Source: Lumnitzera littorea
Taxonomy: Eukaryota; Streptophyta; Magnoliopsida; Myrtales; Combretaceae
Direction of reading: 5' to 3'
NCBI GenBank assembly: GCA_024138015.1
Contig: JAMXBB010000009.1
Location: forward strand, 40,494,149-40,558,148
Length of the DNA stretch: 64,000 nt
The notes beneath the pieces were generated by a model that was not told the origin of the DNA, searched no databases, and saw only the letters and a list, made by a program, of their open reading frames with translations. Shown here piece after piece: positions 53,691 to 64,000 of this stretch (positions within the stretch are counted from its first letter, which is position 1; each line of letters opens with the position of its first letter). Position numbers and translations under genes: made by a program.

Positions 53691-56600
53691 ATAAGTTGTT
53701 CCATATTTTAAATTGCCTTATAGATATCAATGTGCTCACTATTCGAAATCAAACTTCTGTAATTCATTTTTTAAGACTTTAAGGTATGTTAGTTTATTTT
53801 AATTTTAAAAATAAGTTGAATTTATGTTTTCATTTCATTCAATTTATTTTTAAGAAAAATCTAGGAAAAAAAATCTTAATTTAAGTGACATTTTTTTTTT
53901 TTTGAAAATTTTAGAAGGGCCCTAAAAAGGTTTTTTTTTTTTTCTAAATATGTATATACTTTTCTAAGTATACATAATTACTTTAAAAGTTGAGTTTATA
54001 AAAACATACAAATTTGTTTACAAAAGGGTATTAAAACCTTTTTTCTTTATAAACAAAGGAAATAAAAAATAAAATAAAATAAAGAGATAAAAGCATTGAA
54101 AAAGAAAGGAAACCAAACTAAATAAGCTAAGTACAGGTCGTAAAGGCACGTATACAACAACTTCTCAATTAGACTCCAGATCGGGTTCAATGCTCCAACG
54201 AGTCATAGAATGGATCTTGCTTAAAGAAGGCAATAGCAATGAAACCAACATCCAATTAGCAACTTTTGATGAGTTTTTTAAAAAGAAAATTGCACTTTCA
54301 TGAGTAATTCATTGACAAAACTTCAATTGGAATAAACTCCTTACCTTTTCATGGTAGATTCGTGGTGTTTGAGAATGGCCACGATGGTAGACTTTAGGTG
54401 GTTGCGACTGATGTATGGGAAAAAGAGTGTGTTTAGGGTTTCAAACTGTGCTAAGCTTAATGGAGTAGTTGTTTCATGTAGGGATGATTAGAGGTAAAAT
54501 TTTCAAGGTGGCCAAGGTTCACTCAAAACTACTATGTAGTAGAGTTAAAGCTAAGGACAACAGTAATTGTCAAGATAGGTTGGGTTGGAAAGCTCTAAGC
54601 TTAGTGACCTTTACAAATAGCTTAATAGTATAGAGAGAAAAGTGCAATGGAAGTAGAGCTTGAAATCAAGAAGGAAGGCCATTAATAGCTGGATCATAGA
54701 GGACACTTGCACCAGCTATTCTTATTCTATTTTGCTCAAAATTCATAGAAATTTTTATTTGAAACAAAAAGGACAATGAGGGGTCGATAAACATTGATCA
54801 CAACTTCACATTGAAAGATTTTGCCAAATGAGGTCAAATTTGCAAGGTCAGCTCAAATGTAAGTTCAAATCAAGACGAGCTTTCGATCTCGATTAATAGT
54901 GTTCTAAATTGGCAATAGTAGTAATAATAAATATATAAATAAATAAAATGTGCATTGCATACCTACTTGGATCGAACTCAAGTCCTTCATTTTGTAAGTC
55001 AAAATGCTTAACCAAATAAGGTATTAGCTTATACCTTACAACTATTTAGCCAAATATTATTTAAGTCTTAAATTGGCCTGAATAAGCCTCAAGTGAAAAA
55101 AAAGGCCAATTCGATTCCAACCAAACTGATTTTTAAATAATTGCAAAGTCTTCTTCAAGTAAGTCTCTTGCACATATTAAAAATTAAGTCCAATTTAACA
55201 GTTTTCCGAGCTTTAGTTAATTCAAAATTGTTTTTCTCATAAATAAACTAATTTAAATTCAATTGAAGCATTGCTTGAAACCACAGTTAACTTAAATTAG
55301 TTTTATTTTTACAAACCAAAAATATTTAACATCAACCATAATTCAAATATTGAATTTTCGGAAAAACTCAATATTCTTAAATATAGTTTGAAACGTTAAA
55401 TCGCATATGGGCATTTTAACTTTATTCAACTTTAAAAATGAAACAACCCTATTCATATAACCCAATAACCCTAAAAATGACCCAAGACATAAAAATCCTA
55501 TTTTCCTTTTGTATATTTCAATTTTTTATTTTTTTACTATTTTTTCAATTAGGAACCTTTTCTTTATTCTAAAATAATTCTAAAAATCATAAGTAGTGTA
55601 AAAATAGGTCGTTTACATCTATGGTATAATTAAACAATTTGACTGTTTACACTAGCCTAATAATTTAGAGCATGTGTCTTTATGGGGCTATAAATAAGGT
55701 GCAATAATCAACTTAATCAATAATCTTCTATGTATGGGACCATTGCAAAAAAATAAATAAATCAATATATAAGGGGTAATGGAAAAATACTTCCCGAATT
55801 TTTTTGTATTTTCCTAGTCTCATATCTGAAGTTTAAATTGACTAAATACTGTCTTAATCAAACTTTTATTTTTCAAAGTTTACACCTAAAACTGAAGTTG
55901 CTACATATATCATCCAGTCAAACTTTTACTTAGTCTAAGTTACTGCCTCTATGATCTTGAGAAAATGATGTGACAAATGCTCATTGAACAAAAAGCATAA
56001 TTATAAAATAATTAGAGGTGATGTATTAAATTTGACAAGCAAAAATTTCAATACATTATGGAATTTAGCAATTTTAAATTTCAAGCAAGGAATTAAAAGC
56101 ATATCGAAAGTTAGGTAACGATTTTGACATTGTCCTCAAAAATAAAGAATGAGACTAATCGAAGTTAGCAATCGAGACATTAATTATGTGTTTAGTTTGC
56201 GAGAATAGGATTATGAGGTCTATTTCATTTCTATTCGATTTCATATGTTTGGGAATGATTTTAAAAGTCGAAATCGCAATTCTTCAGAATTAACCATTAT
56301 GGTTGCAAATGGTAAAGGGTTGGAATTCATTAATACATAGTTACCTAAGAAAGGTTGCAAATAGATGGATTTGTTTAACAATTCCTACTAAAAATTTATT
56401 ATATCAAATCTCTTTAAGTCATTCCATAATCATATACTTTACTCCTTGTCTCTACCACTTAACCCAAAGATTCAAACTTAGATCATTGGTAAGCTTACAA
56501 CCTATAAACTATTTTAGCCCTCTATAATAATATAATACAAAGAAGTTGAACATAAAATAATATCATAACAAGTTTATGAAAGAAGTTAAGAAGACATTTA

Positions 56601-56880
56601 AAAAAAAAAAAGTTAAGTCAAATGGCAAATATTTATAATGTACACATTTTACCATAGTTTTTACATTCCAAGAAGTTTCTCAGTTATGCAGAAAGTTTGT
56701 GCAATATTTTTAAGTTATATTTTCATTTTGTCAAACTATTTATCTAATGAAAGTTGTAGATTTTTTTTTTTTTTATGAACTAGGAGATAAAATATGTATC
56801 AAGTAAAAATTAAAAACAAAATGGCACATTTGCTACCTCCATCCCTAACATCAACCTTCGGCTAGACCACCAATTCACAT
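53691..56880. other. AT-rich region without recognised gene
   Basis: Poly-T runs near 53890 and 53930, and a possible single arm of a fold-back element near 55770-55960. Otherwise I see nothing I can name. Short frames here have no protein-like composition. Confidence 0.35.
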
Positions 56881-57480
56881 GAGTTATTTTCTCCCTACTT
56901 TTTGATAACAATACACACATATCATCAAACACAAAAATTTGTGTATAATTAGATAGAACAAGGAGAACAAAATTAGCTCCTTCTTCATTCTATATAAAAG
57001 TAGCCAAACCCATCTACAACCGTGCTAACTTCTCTTGGCTTGACTTTTATCTTGTACTCTTGTAACATTAAAATTCTTTTCCTATGTGTAGATATGTATC
57101 AACATATTGTTCTTGTAATTTGAATTTAAAATTAATAAAGTGAAAACCGCTTGAAAATCCAAGTTGATATCTACTTTTATCAGATTCATTTTCAAAAAAA
57201 AAAAAAGAAAAGAAAATAAACTACTTCAACATAGAACACATAATTCAGCTATTAATAAATTATATTTTCCTAATTTTGGCAAATCTTACAATACACCATC
57301 AACTTTCTTCCTTAGTTGTAACTCCTATTATTGCTTGACACTTATCTTATGCGATACTAAGCTATGCGATACTAAGCCATTAATGATATGCTTAACCCAA
57401 TTTCTTGGAGATGGAGACTACTGGTATCAGTGAATAATTAAGAAGGGGGGAAGGGGTTTGAATTGCTTGTTGCACAATTA
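56881..57480. repeat. Fragments resembling Copia LTR termini
   Basis: On the minus strand TGTTATCAAAAAGTAGGGAG (about 56897-56916) looks like a Sirevirus purine tract and resembles the one of H. TATATAAAAG at 56991-57000 could be a TATA box on the plus strand. At 57433-57465 a G-rich run followed by TTTGAATTG resembles the reverse of a Sirevirus LTR end. A 15-base direct repeat, ATGCGATACTAAGCT then ATGCGATACTAAGCC, lies at 57349-57378. The parts do not add up to one element. Confidence 0.3.
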
Positions 57481-59239
57481 AAAGTTTTTATCAATTTCCA
57501 CTTCTTGATGTTTAAGATCAATAACCTTCACTAAACTCATTCCCAATTCCTGACGTATTAGAAATGCCAACGAGTTTAAATCAAATATTTGTATACAAAA
57601 ACTAATTTAACACTTAGTAATATAATCTTTCTAATAGATTAATCAGGAGATATATTATGCGTGCTTTTTAATCAATTCTTAGATACATGTAGATGATTTA
57701 GGTAAATCACAAAATTAATAATGCCTACGTAATCAAGAAATATATAGAACATAAAAGCTATAAATAAATTGCAAGTAAATAAACAGTTTAGGCCTCAAAA
57801 GATCAAGCAATCATATATAATGGTTCTACCTTATGCATAAGTCTACTTTTCCAACCCATCACAAGGGATATGGTTTTACACACCGTATCTTCCACTAATT
57901 AAAGAAAAATTTACACAAAGGTCAATAGTTACCTCGATCCTACCTTGCCTCCAAGTTATAGGTATATAGAATCTCTTAATTAAGTTCTCTTAGATTATCA
58001 TTTACTAATTTTTCAAGAGATTAGTAACTCCATGAGGATTATAATGGATTTTCCTCACACTTCCACAAAATTGCTCAACAAAATAAAGTATTAAGCTATG
58101 AGCTTACCTCTTAAGTCAGATAAACATATATCGCTTGGCTAATATGATATTACGAAAACTTTGAATAGCTCTTTTTCTCAATAGTATATTTTACACCTCT
58201 ACTTCTTCTTTGTTGTTGATTACTTCATCTTTATATAGTTATGGCTTTAATGTTCAATTTTTCCATAAATGGTAATAACTGTTGTATAGCCATTTGCTCT
58301 ATCAAATCTTCATGATCTCTTTGTTTAGCTTGCTTATCCTATGATCTTGTTTCTTATCATATCTTGATACGCTCATCTATCATGCGATACTTCCCTTATA
58401 ATTTCTTCATATACTTAGAAACTTCTAGTGGTCTGTTATATCACACACTCTTGAAACATTTAAGTATAATGCTTTTTGTATCCCTTAACTAGATTAGATA
58501 TATTGCCCAAATATATCTCCACAAGCTGGCTCTTAACCTACAAGTTTAATCTTTTCTTTTATTATCTTTTCATTTGTATTGCTTCTATTATCCATGCACT
58601 TATGAAACATAATTCTATTCTATGCTTGCACTTCTAACCAATATTGTCTCTTGACCAACAGTTTTCTTTTCTTCGTTAATTTTGAATTTAATGTAGTTTT
58701 GTTCTTTGATTGTGCTCTTCTTCTTCTTGTCTTATGATTAGCTTCTAATAATAAGTGAATTTCAAATCACTATTCATAGTTGATGTAGCATCTAATTTAC
58801 TTCTAAATTCATCAACTTTTTGTCTCATGATTCTTGTCCTTCTCAAGTACCTTTAAGGAATATAATTCTTTATACTAGACACTAAGAAACTTGATTAGTA
58901 ATAACAAAATACCTTTCATTCAAGTTCTTACTCTAATAAAGACCATGGTAGAGCATGATGATGTATTGAAAAAATTTGCTTCTATTTCCTTTACGAACCT
59001 AAAACCTATATGCTTGGGCCCTAATTCATTGTTGTAGTAAATGTCCACCTACATCCTAAAACAAAATTTTATTTTTATCAATGCATATCAACCATAATTG
59101 GAAAGCAAATAAAATTGGAATAATGGGAGTTAGTCTACCTCTATTAATGACACGTTTTGTCTTAACCTAAGTGAGAAAGTTTTGATGAGTTTGGAGGCAT
59201 GTAGATTGGAAAGGTTTACCAAAACCTTCTACTAATCTA
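57481..59239. other. AT-rich region without recognised gene
   Basis: Possibly the body of a minus-strand Copia LTR, judging from its left edge, but no second copy or coding part supports that. Confidence 0.3.
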
Positions 59240-59479
59240 AATTTTTTTTTTTTCAGGTGAATCAATAATCAAACTGCTTCATTAATTAACTGGCCCATTT
59301 AATTAGGCAAAAACAAGATTAGTATAGAAGATTCGACAAAGTTAAATAACAACAACTTAAGAAGAGGGGATAAGGGTTTGATAACCCAATTGTCTAGACA
59401 CATCTCCTTCCATACATGAACAGTTATCCACTTTACAACTTTATTAGATGATCTTCTAGCTAAAGATAAAGAAATGAAA

Positions 59480-59820
59480 GAATTTTTATCATGATGTTTT
59501 TTGGCTTAGGAGATAATGGGTGTAGACATCCAAGACACCTCTATAGAGAAGAAGAAGAAAAGGAAATACTTTGAAACAAATTAAGAAAATTCATCTCGAT
59601 CACCATACTCCTCCAATCTCTTTTAAGTGCCTATGTAATAGCTCTAAGAACTGTGAATGCTTCTACCATTTCCAAATCCACAATAATATATTTGAAAATA
59701 TATCCATCAACTAAATTATCATTGCTATCTCTTGCTATATCTGCCAAAAAATCCATACTCATTTTATTGCCAAGCAACTCACCAACATTTAATTTGAAGA
59801 TTCCATGATTTGATACTCTC
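59480..59820 (-). pseudogene. LINE ORF2 RNase H domain, broken
   Basis: The minus strand reads NHGIFKLNVGELL (59812-59777), DIARDSNDNLVDGYI and MVEAFTVLRAIT (59675-59637), then ALKRDWRSMVIE. Plant LINEs carry this RNase H after the zinc region, with KLNVD, IRDSNG and EAxAxLxAL blocks. The first catalytic Asp is replaced: NVG instead of NVD. The end of the domain is unclear. Confidence 0.7.
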
Positions 59821-60640
59821 TAGCTATCATGCTGACTAAAAGACAAATCATTAGGCCTTCTAAAATCTCTAACACTACATGGTAAATTACTTTCTATCAT
59901 GGCCTCAATAACATTACATACGTGTACACAAGATAGATTGCCACAATTCCCTTGCCGGTCATATGCAAAATCAGATTTTGCAGCTTCAACACATAAATTG
60001 CTACTTGCTATGTCCTAACACCATCCTGTACTAGGTGATAAACCTCCACAACTCCTATGACGATCACATGTTAAGCCAAGATTTGCAACTTCAATGCCTA
60101 GTTCATTATTTACAACACTACAGCTATAAGTAATAGCTCCTAAATTTCTTAAAGAGACATGGAAATCTACCCTTAAACCTTCACTTATCCATCGTATACC
60201 AGTGTCAACACCATACATGCTAAAACTCAAACTAAGATTGCAACTACTCTGTACATCTTCTCTCTTAAGAATCTACCTATTGTATACTACTACTACACTT
60301 CCATCTATTTCATTTCTACCATTACTATCTAATCGACTCAGATTATTATAATTCCTTGAAATGTTACAAAAGGCTCTACCCACTAAAACCTCTCACTATG
60401 AATCTTATTTGAACACAAGATTACACTTTCCTTGACATAATAAATAGTTCTAGCAGCTCTTGACATATTAGGTTAATCTTTCTAGAAAATTGCCTTACAT
60501 CTATCCTTCTATATACTCCATAACACAATCAAAATCTCCATTCCAAAATCCCTCATGTCCTCAATGGAAATACTATGTAATATAACTTAAACCCCCTATC
60601 CAAAGTGACACCCTTCTATCATCTATCTCAATATCGAGGC
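59821..60640 (-). pseudogene. LINE ORF2 linker between zinc region and RNase H
   Basis: Readable in parts, including an open 71-codon stretch at 60230-60015 with no assignable motif. It is longer than I would expect for the linker and might include foreign sequence. Confidence 0.4.
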
Positions 60641-61130
60641 AACTTATCCACATCGATTTGGTCTAAGGGCAAATAAGCAACAAGTGCTCAACCATCTTAC
60701 TTGCCCTACAAAACAAACATTTATCATCAACTACTACACCTCTCTTTGTAAGATTCACAAAGGATGAAAAAAAACTGCAACAAGCTTTCTAAGCGAAATG
60801 CTTAACTCTTGGAGTGCATTTATTATTCCATATAAAGTTCCAAAAAGACTTCGAAATAGATTAACGGGATGAAGCATAGGGGTCGTAGTTCTTAAATTAC
60901 AACTTCCAATATAAATGTAAGCTTATTTAGCCAAATAAAATCCATCTTTTGAATGGACCCAGATAAAATAATCATTAATATCACCCAACATTGATCTAAT
61001 TTGTCTATTAGCCACTTCCTCATCTTTGGAAAATGCATGAAAATAGTTGATAAGTTTAGCACCACAGTTTGTTCATCTATTAGATCCACCACAACTAAGC
61101 TCCTATTTACATTCTCAACCAAAGGATGCA
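60641..61130 (-). pseudogene. LINE ORF2 zf-RVT-type zinc region, broken
   Basis: The minus strand reads FWNFIWNNKCTPRVKHFA near 60845-60790, where this family has a FW-x-x-IW-x5-PxKVxxFxW block, and then DKCLFCRASKMVEHLLLICP near 60735-60675, with C-x2-C and H/C spacing of a zinc knuckle. A frame open from 61131 to 60892 covers the stretch before it. Confidence 0.68.
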
Positions 61131-62900
61131 AAAAGATTATTCTTAGTGTTTAGCAACCATTTATCCTACCAAATATCAATAGACTTACCATTGCAAACCC
61201 TTTAAATTGGTTTACTTTTGACCACCTCTAATCCATCTAAAACACTTTGCCAACCCCAAGAATTTCTCAACCCTCTCTTTGCCTTAATGGCTTTACAACT
61301 AGGAAAATATTTTCCTTTGAGAACTCTTGCCTACAAAGCCTCAAGGTTTTGTAAAATTCCCCACGCTACTTTGCTAGAAGTACTAAATTAAACCTATGTA
61401 GATCTCTAAAGCCCAAGCCACCATGGAACTTAAAGAGAGCCAAACTTTCCTACTTATGGATCTTCCTTTATTCTCATCCCTACCTACACCAAAATTTTAC
61501 AATAAAGGTGTTCAATTCATTACACTACTTCTTTGGGAACTTAAATACACTCATCGGGTACATAGGTATAACATTTGTCATTGCTTTAATCAATATTATT
61601 TTTCTAGAGTGAGACAAAAACTGCTATTTCCATCCCCAAAGGAGCTTTTATATTTTATACCGTATAAACCCTAAAGCTTCAAATTTAGATCTTCCTCAAA
61701 CCAATAGCAAACCTAGGTATCTTCTAGATAAATGATTTACTCTAATATTCAGCATTTGGCTTATAATGCCTATAAGCTCATATGTGCTATTCTTGTTAAA
61801 GAAAATGGTTAACTTGTGGAAATTTGCATCCTACCCTAATGCAATACAATAGTTTATCCATAAAATCTTTAACACTTGCAAATTAGCTTCATTTGCTTCT
61901 TGAAAAAATAGAGAATCATCTACAAATAGCACACGTATTATAGAAGGACAAAATCTGCTAGTTTAACACCATATAAAAGACCCCTATCTATAACTCCTAT
62001 GTGGTTCTTAGAGAGCACATTACATACTAAAATAAACAAATATGAGGATAGTGGTTCGCCTTGCTTGGATCCCAAAAAAGATTAAATGAACCTTCCACTT
62101 TACCATTCACCAACAAACAATAACTAGATGTAGGAACACACATCATAGTCCATTATAACTACCGTTCACAAAAACTAAATTTTATAAGCACACATTCTAG
62201 GAAATCCCATTCGACTCTATCATATGCGTTAATTATATCAATTTTAATAGCACACTCAAATCTCTTTCCTCTCTTTTTCAACTTCAAGAAGTGGAACACT
62301 TCATGGGTTATAGGAAAATTGTCATGAACCATGCTACCAAATATGAACGCTCTTTGATTTTTTGAGATTAGAGGATTCAAGAAAGGTTTCAACCTATTAG
62401 ACAAGACTTTAGAGATGACCATGTATACAAAATTACACAAACTTATGGGACAGAAATGGGACACTAATTCAAGATTCAAGATCTTAGGTATTAGAGCAAT
62501 ATCTTTTTATTGAAGTAAGAAGGGATAATGCTTAAGGTAAAAATACTCTAGATAGCAACAATTAAGCTAGGCTTAATAAAATCCCAATATGTTTGATAAA
62601 ATATGATAGAAAAGCCGTTTGGGCCTAAAGCTTTCTAGGGGTCCAATTGAAACACTACATTTCTATTATCATCAGTTGTCACCGGGCCACCCAATCTTAA
62701 ATTTATATCATTGGTAATAACTTCTAGAATCCCATCAAGTACACTTCCCTAATCTTTACTTCCACCAGTAAGAACAAGCTCTCATAAAATCTTTTCAATT
62801 CCCTCTTAATATTCCCCTCATTTGTAAGCCACCCCTCTTTTGCATTCTTTATACACAAAATGTTGTTTCTCTATCCCCTTTGAACAATAGAACTACGAAA
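61131..62900 (-). pseudogene. LINE reverse transcriptase, broken
   Basis: The open 106-codon frame at 62479-62159 reads FCPISLCNFVYMVISKVLSN, LKPFLNPLISKNQRAFI, then IKIDIINAYDRVEWDFLE, the fingers and first palm motifs of LINE RT (PISL, NRL, QxAF, K-x-D-x-x-xAYD). Further down, EPLSSYLFILVCNVLS (about 62070) is the QGDPLSPYLF motif, and LFVDDSLFF has the polymerase motif FVDD at 61926-61915, intact. GLGFRDLHRFN follows near 61415. Stops lie between these blocks. Confidence 0.85.
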
Positions 62901-62989
62901 AAAGATAATGCTTCGATCCCATTCTATTACCCATCTCACCTTAGATCTTTATTTCCAATATAACTCCTCTTAAAGATATAAGTCATCTA

Positions 62990-63966
62990 ATCCCCATTTA
63001 ATTCTCAATTCCTCATTGAAACTTTCAACTTTTGCATTTTGAAGTTCACCTAATTTCTCTAAAAGTGAACTAAATTTAGAGCAAAAATTTAGAATTTCTC
63101 TTCATCTCCATTTACGTAAGGCCTCTCTACAGGTTCTCGACATCATTTCTATTCCAATTGCATCAATCCTTTTGCTTTCATACCACAAATTCCGAATTAG
63201 AGAATGATAGTTTACATAAGATTCCAAAGCGCTTCAAAAAGGTTTTTATGCCATTAAGGTCAACGTAATACTAATTTATAAATAACACAACATGGTTAGA
63301 ACCATATCTTGGTTTATGAAATACCTATGTATTCGGATAAGTCTTTAGCCAATCACCTAAAAAGAGTGCTCTATTAATTTGTTCCTTAACACTGACCTCA
63401 TCCAATCTTTTATTATACCATGTAAATTTATGCCCTTTGAAGCCAATGTCTACCTAATTAATATCAAAAATCAATTACTGAAAAGCAATAATTTTCATGC
63501 TTTCTTTTTTATTCTTATGCCACTTCTCATTTGAGTGTGTAATGTCATTAAAATCTCTTATGCACATCTAAGGCTTTACTTATATGACCCACAATTGTCC
63601 TAATAGCATTCCAATTCTTCTTTCTTTCTTCAAAATTGAGATTGCCATACACCGAAGTAACCTGACATGAATCATCTCCACCTCTTCTAGCAATGACAGA
63701 ATTTATCAAATTTTGATTATATTCTTTGATAACAACATTCTACTCCTCTATACACCAAAGGGCCAATCCACTAGAAATATTAATTAAGTCAATGTAGAAA
63801 AAATTGGCTATCTCAGCATTATTCTGACCCACTCCATTTTGCCTCTACTTCATTTCGTCTCCATTAGAAAGATGATATCTGGTGTATACCTCCTATTGAG
63901 CTCTCTAAGGCGTCAAACTATTAGGCGATAGCCCAAACCTTAATAGTTCCAAACTAAAGCTTTCAT
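62990..63966 (-). pseudogene. LINE endonuclease (APE type), broken; ORF2 start
   Basis: ORF2 starts at the ATG read from 63966 with MKALVWNY, then GLG, REL, RRYTPDIIFLMETK (63880) and, near 63560, CIRDFNDI, the G-D-F-N-E-I block in which the catalytic Asp and Asn are kept. GFKGHKFTWYN (63440) and RALFLGDWL follow, then RYGSNHVVL (63300) where S-D-H is expected. The blocks are in the right order. Frameshifts separate them. Confidence 0.8.
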
Positions 63967-64000
63967 TAATCTGGTGTAGCTGTTATGGGCCAACTACCAC

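Larger units (their letters stand above)
59240..64000 (-). mobile_element. L1-type LINE, ORF2 and 3' end, continuing beyond the window
   Basis: On the minus strand the order is endonuclease, RT, zf-RVT-type zinc region, RNase H, then a 3' tail ending in a run of A (plus-strand T run at about 59228-59240). No LTRs are present. The poly-A, the target-primed-type end and the domain order are those of plant L1-clade LINEs. ORF1 and the 5' end would lie to the right of the window. Stops and frameshifts are spread throughout. Confidence 0.85.

Noticed and set aside
55770..55970. Possible second fold-back MITE
   Set aside because: Only one arm-like stretch with AAACTTTT-type words is visible and I could not find its inverted partner.
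57421..57450. TGGTATCAG at 57424 as a primer-binding site
   Set aside because: It lacks the following AGC, no gag follows on the same strand, and the adjacent G-run suggests the opposite orientation.

Overview
This 64-kb window looks like repeat-dense plant nuclear DNA, most likely from a eudicot and probably pericentromeric or otherwise heterochromatic. It is AT-rich. I can see no intact host gene, no rRNA or tRNA gene, no bacterial-type operon and no CRISPR array. Nearly everything recognisable is a decayed retrotransposon, and many copies are inserted inside one another. The first bases form a HindIII site, as at a clone end. All calls come from reading the sequence and its translations by eye; no similarity search was run.

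Layout: 1-1075 is a minus-strand Ty3/Gypsy pol fragment. 1144-7504 is Gypsy element A, with both LTRs, a primer-binding site and gag-pol. 7505-9157 is the start of Gypsy element B (78-bp tandem repeats, LTR-like DNA, primer-binding site, gag), cut by element C. 9158-28332 is C, an Athila-type Gypsy element with gag, PR, RT-RNase H, INT and the extra ORF that Athila elements carry downstream of pol. C has taken two ~3-kb solo LTRs of one other family: 9616-12741 inside its 5' LTR and 15944-18976 inside its coding region. 28333-33883 is a Sirevirus-like Copia remnant (H): a gag with two zinc knuckles, then a different ORF where pol should be, then LTR-like DNA. 33884-44266 is Gypsy element D, interrupted by solo LTR F (36793-37652) and by minus-strand deletion derivative E (40809-43712).

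44267-45890 holds a minus-strand coiled-coil ORF of transposon type. 45891-50250 is a minus-strand Copia gag-PR-INT remnant (I) split by solo LTR G (45981-46901) and solo LTR 3 (47299-49451). 50251-59240 is AT-rich and mostly unclassified; it holds two MITE-like elements and terminal fragments of further Copia-like elements. 59240-64000 is the 3' part of a minus-strand L1-type LINE with endonuclease, RT, zinc-finger and RNase H regions.

Relative ages follow from the nesting: H is older than D, and D is older than E and F; B is older than C, and C is older than solo LTRs 1 and 2; Copia I is older than G and solo LTR 3. Elements A, E, F and G share one LTR family. Target-site duplications are visible for most insertions, either perfect (F, G) or differing by transitions (A, D, E, solo LTRs 1 and 2). 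Stops at former Gln and Trp codons, and Asp-to-Asn changes at catalytic sites, fit long silencing with deamination of methylated cytosine. No element looks autonomous today. I did not find a convincing new biological system. The best leads are the composite H element, the deletion derivative E, the promoter-like sequence upstream of the Athila extra ORF, and the unidentified coiled-coil ORF at 44.6-45.9 kb.
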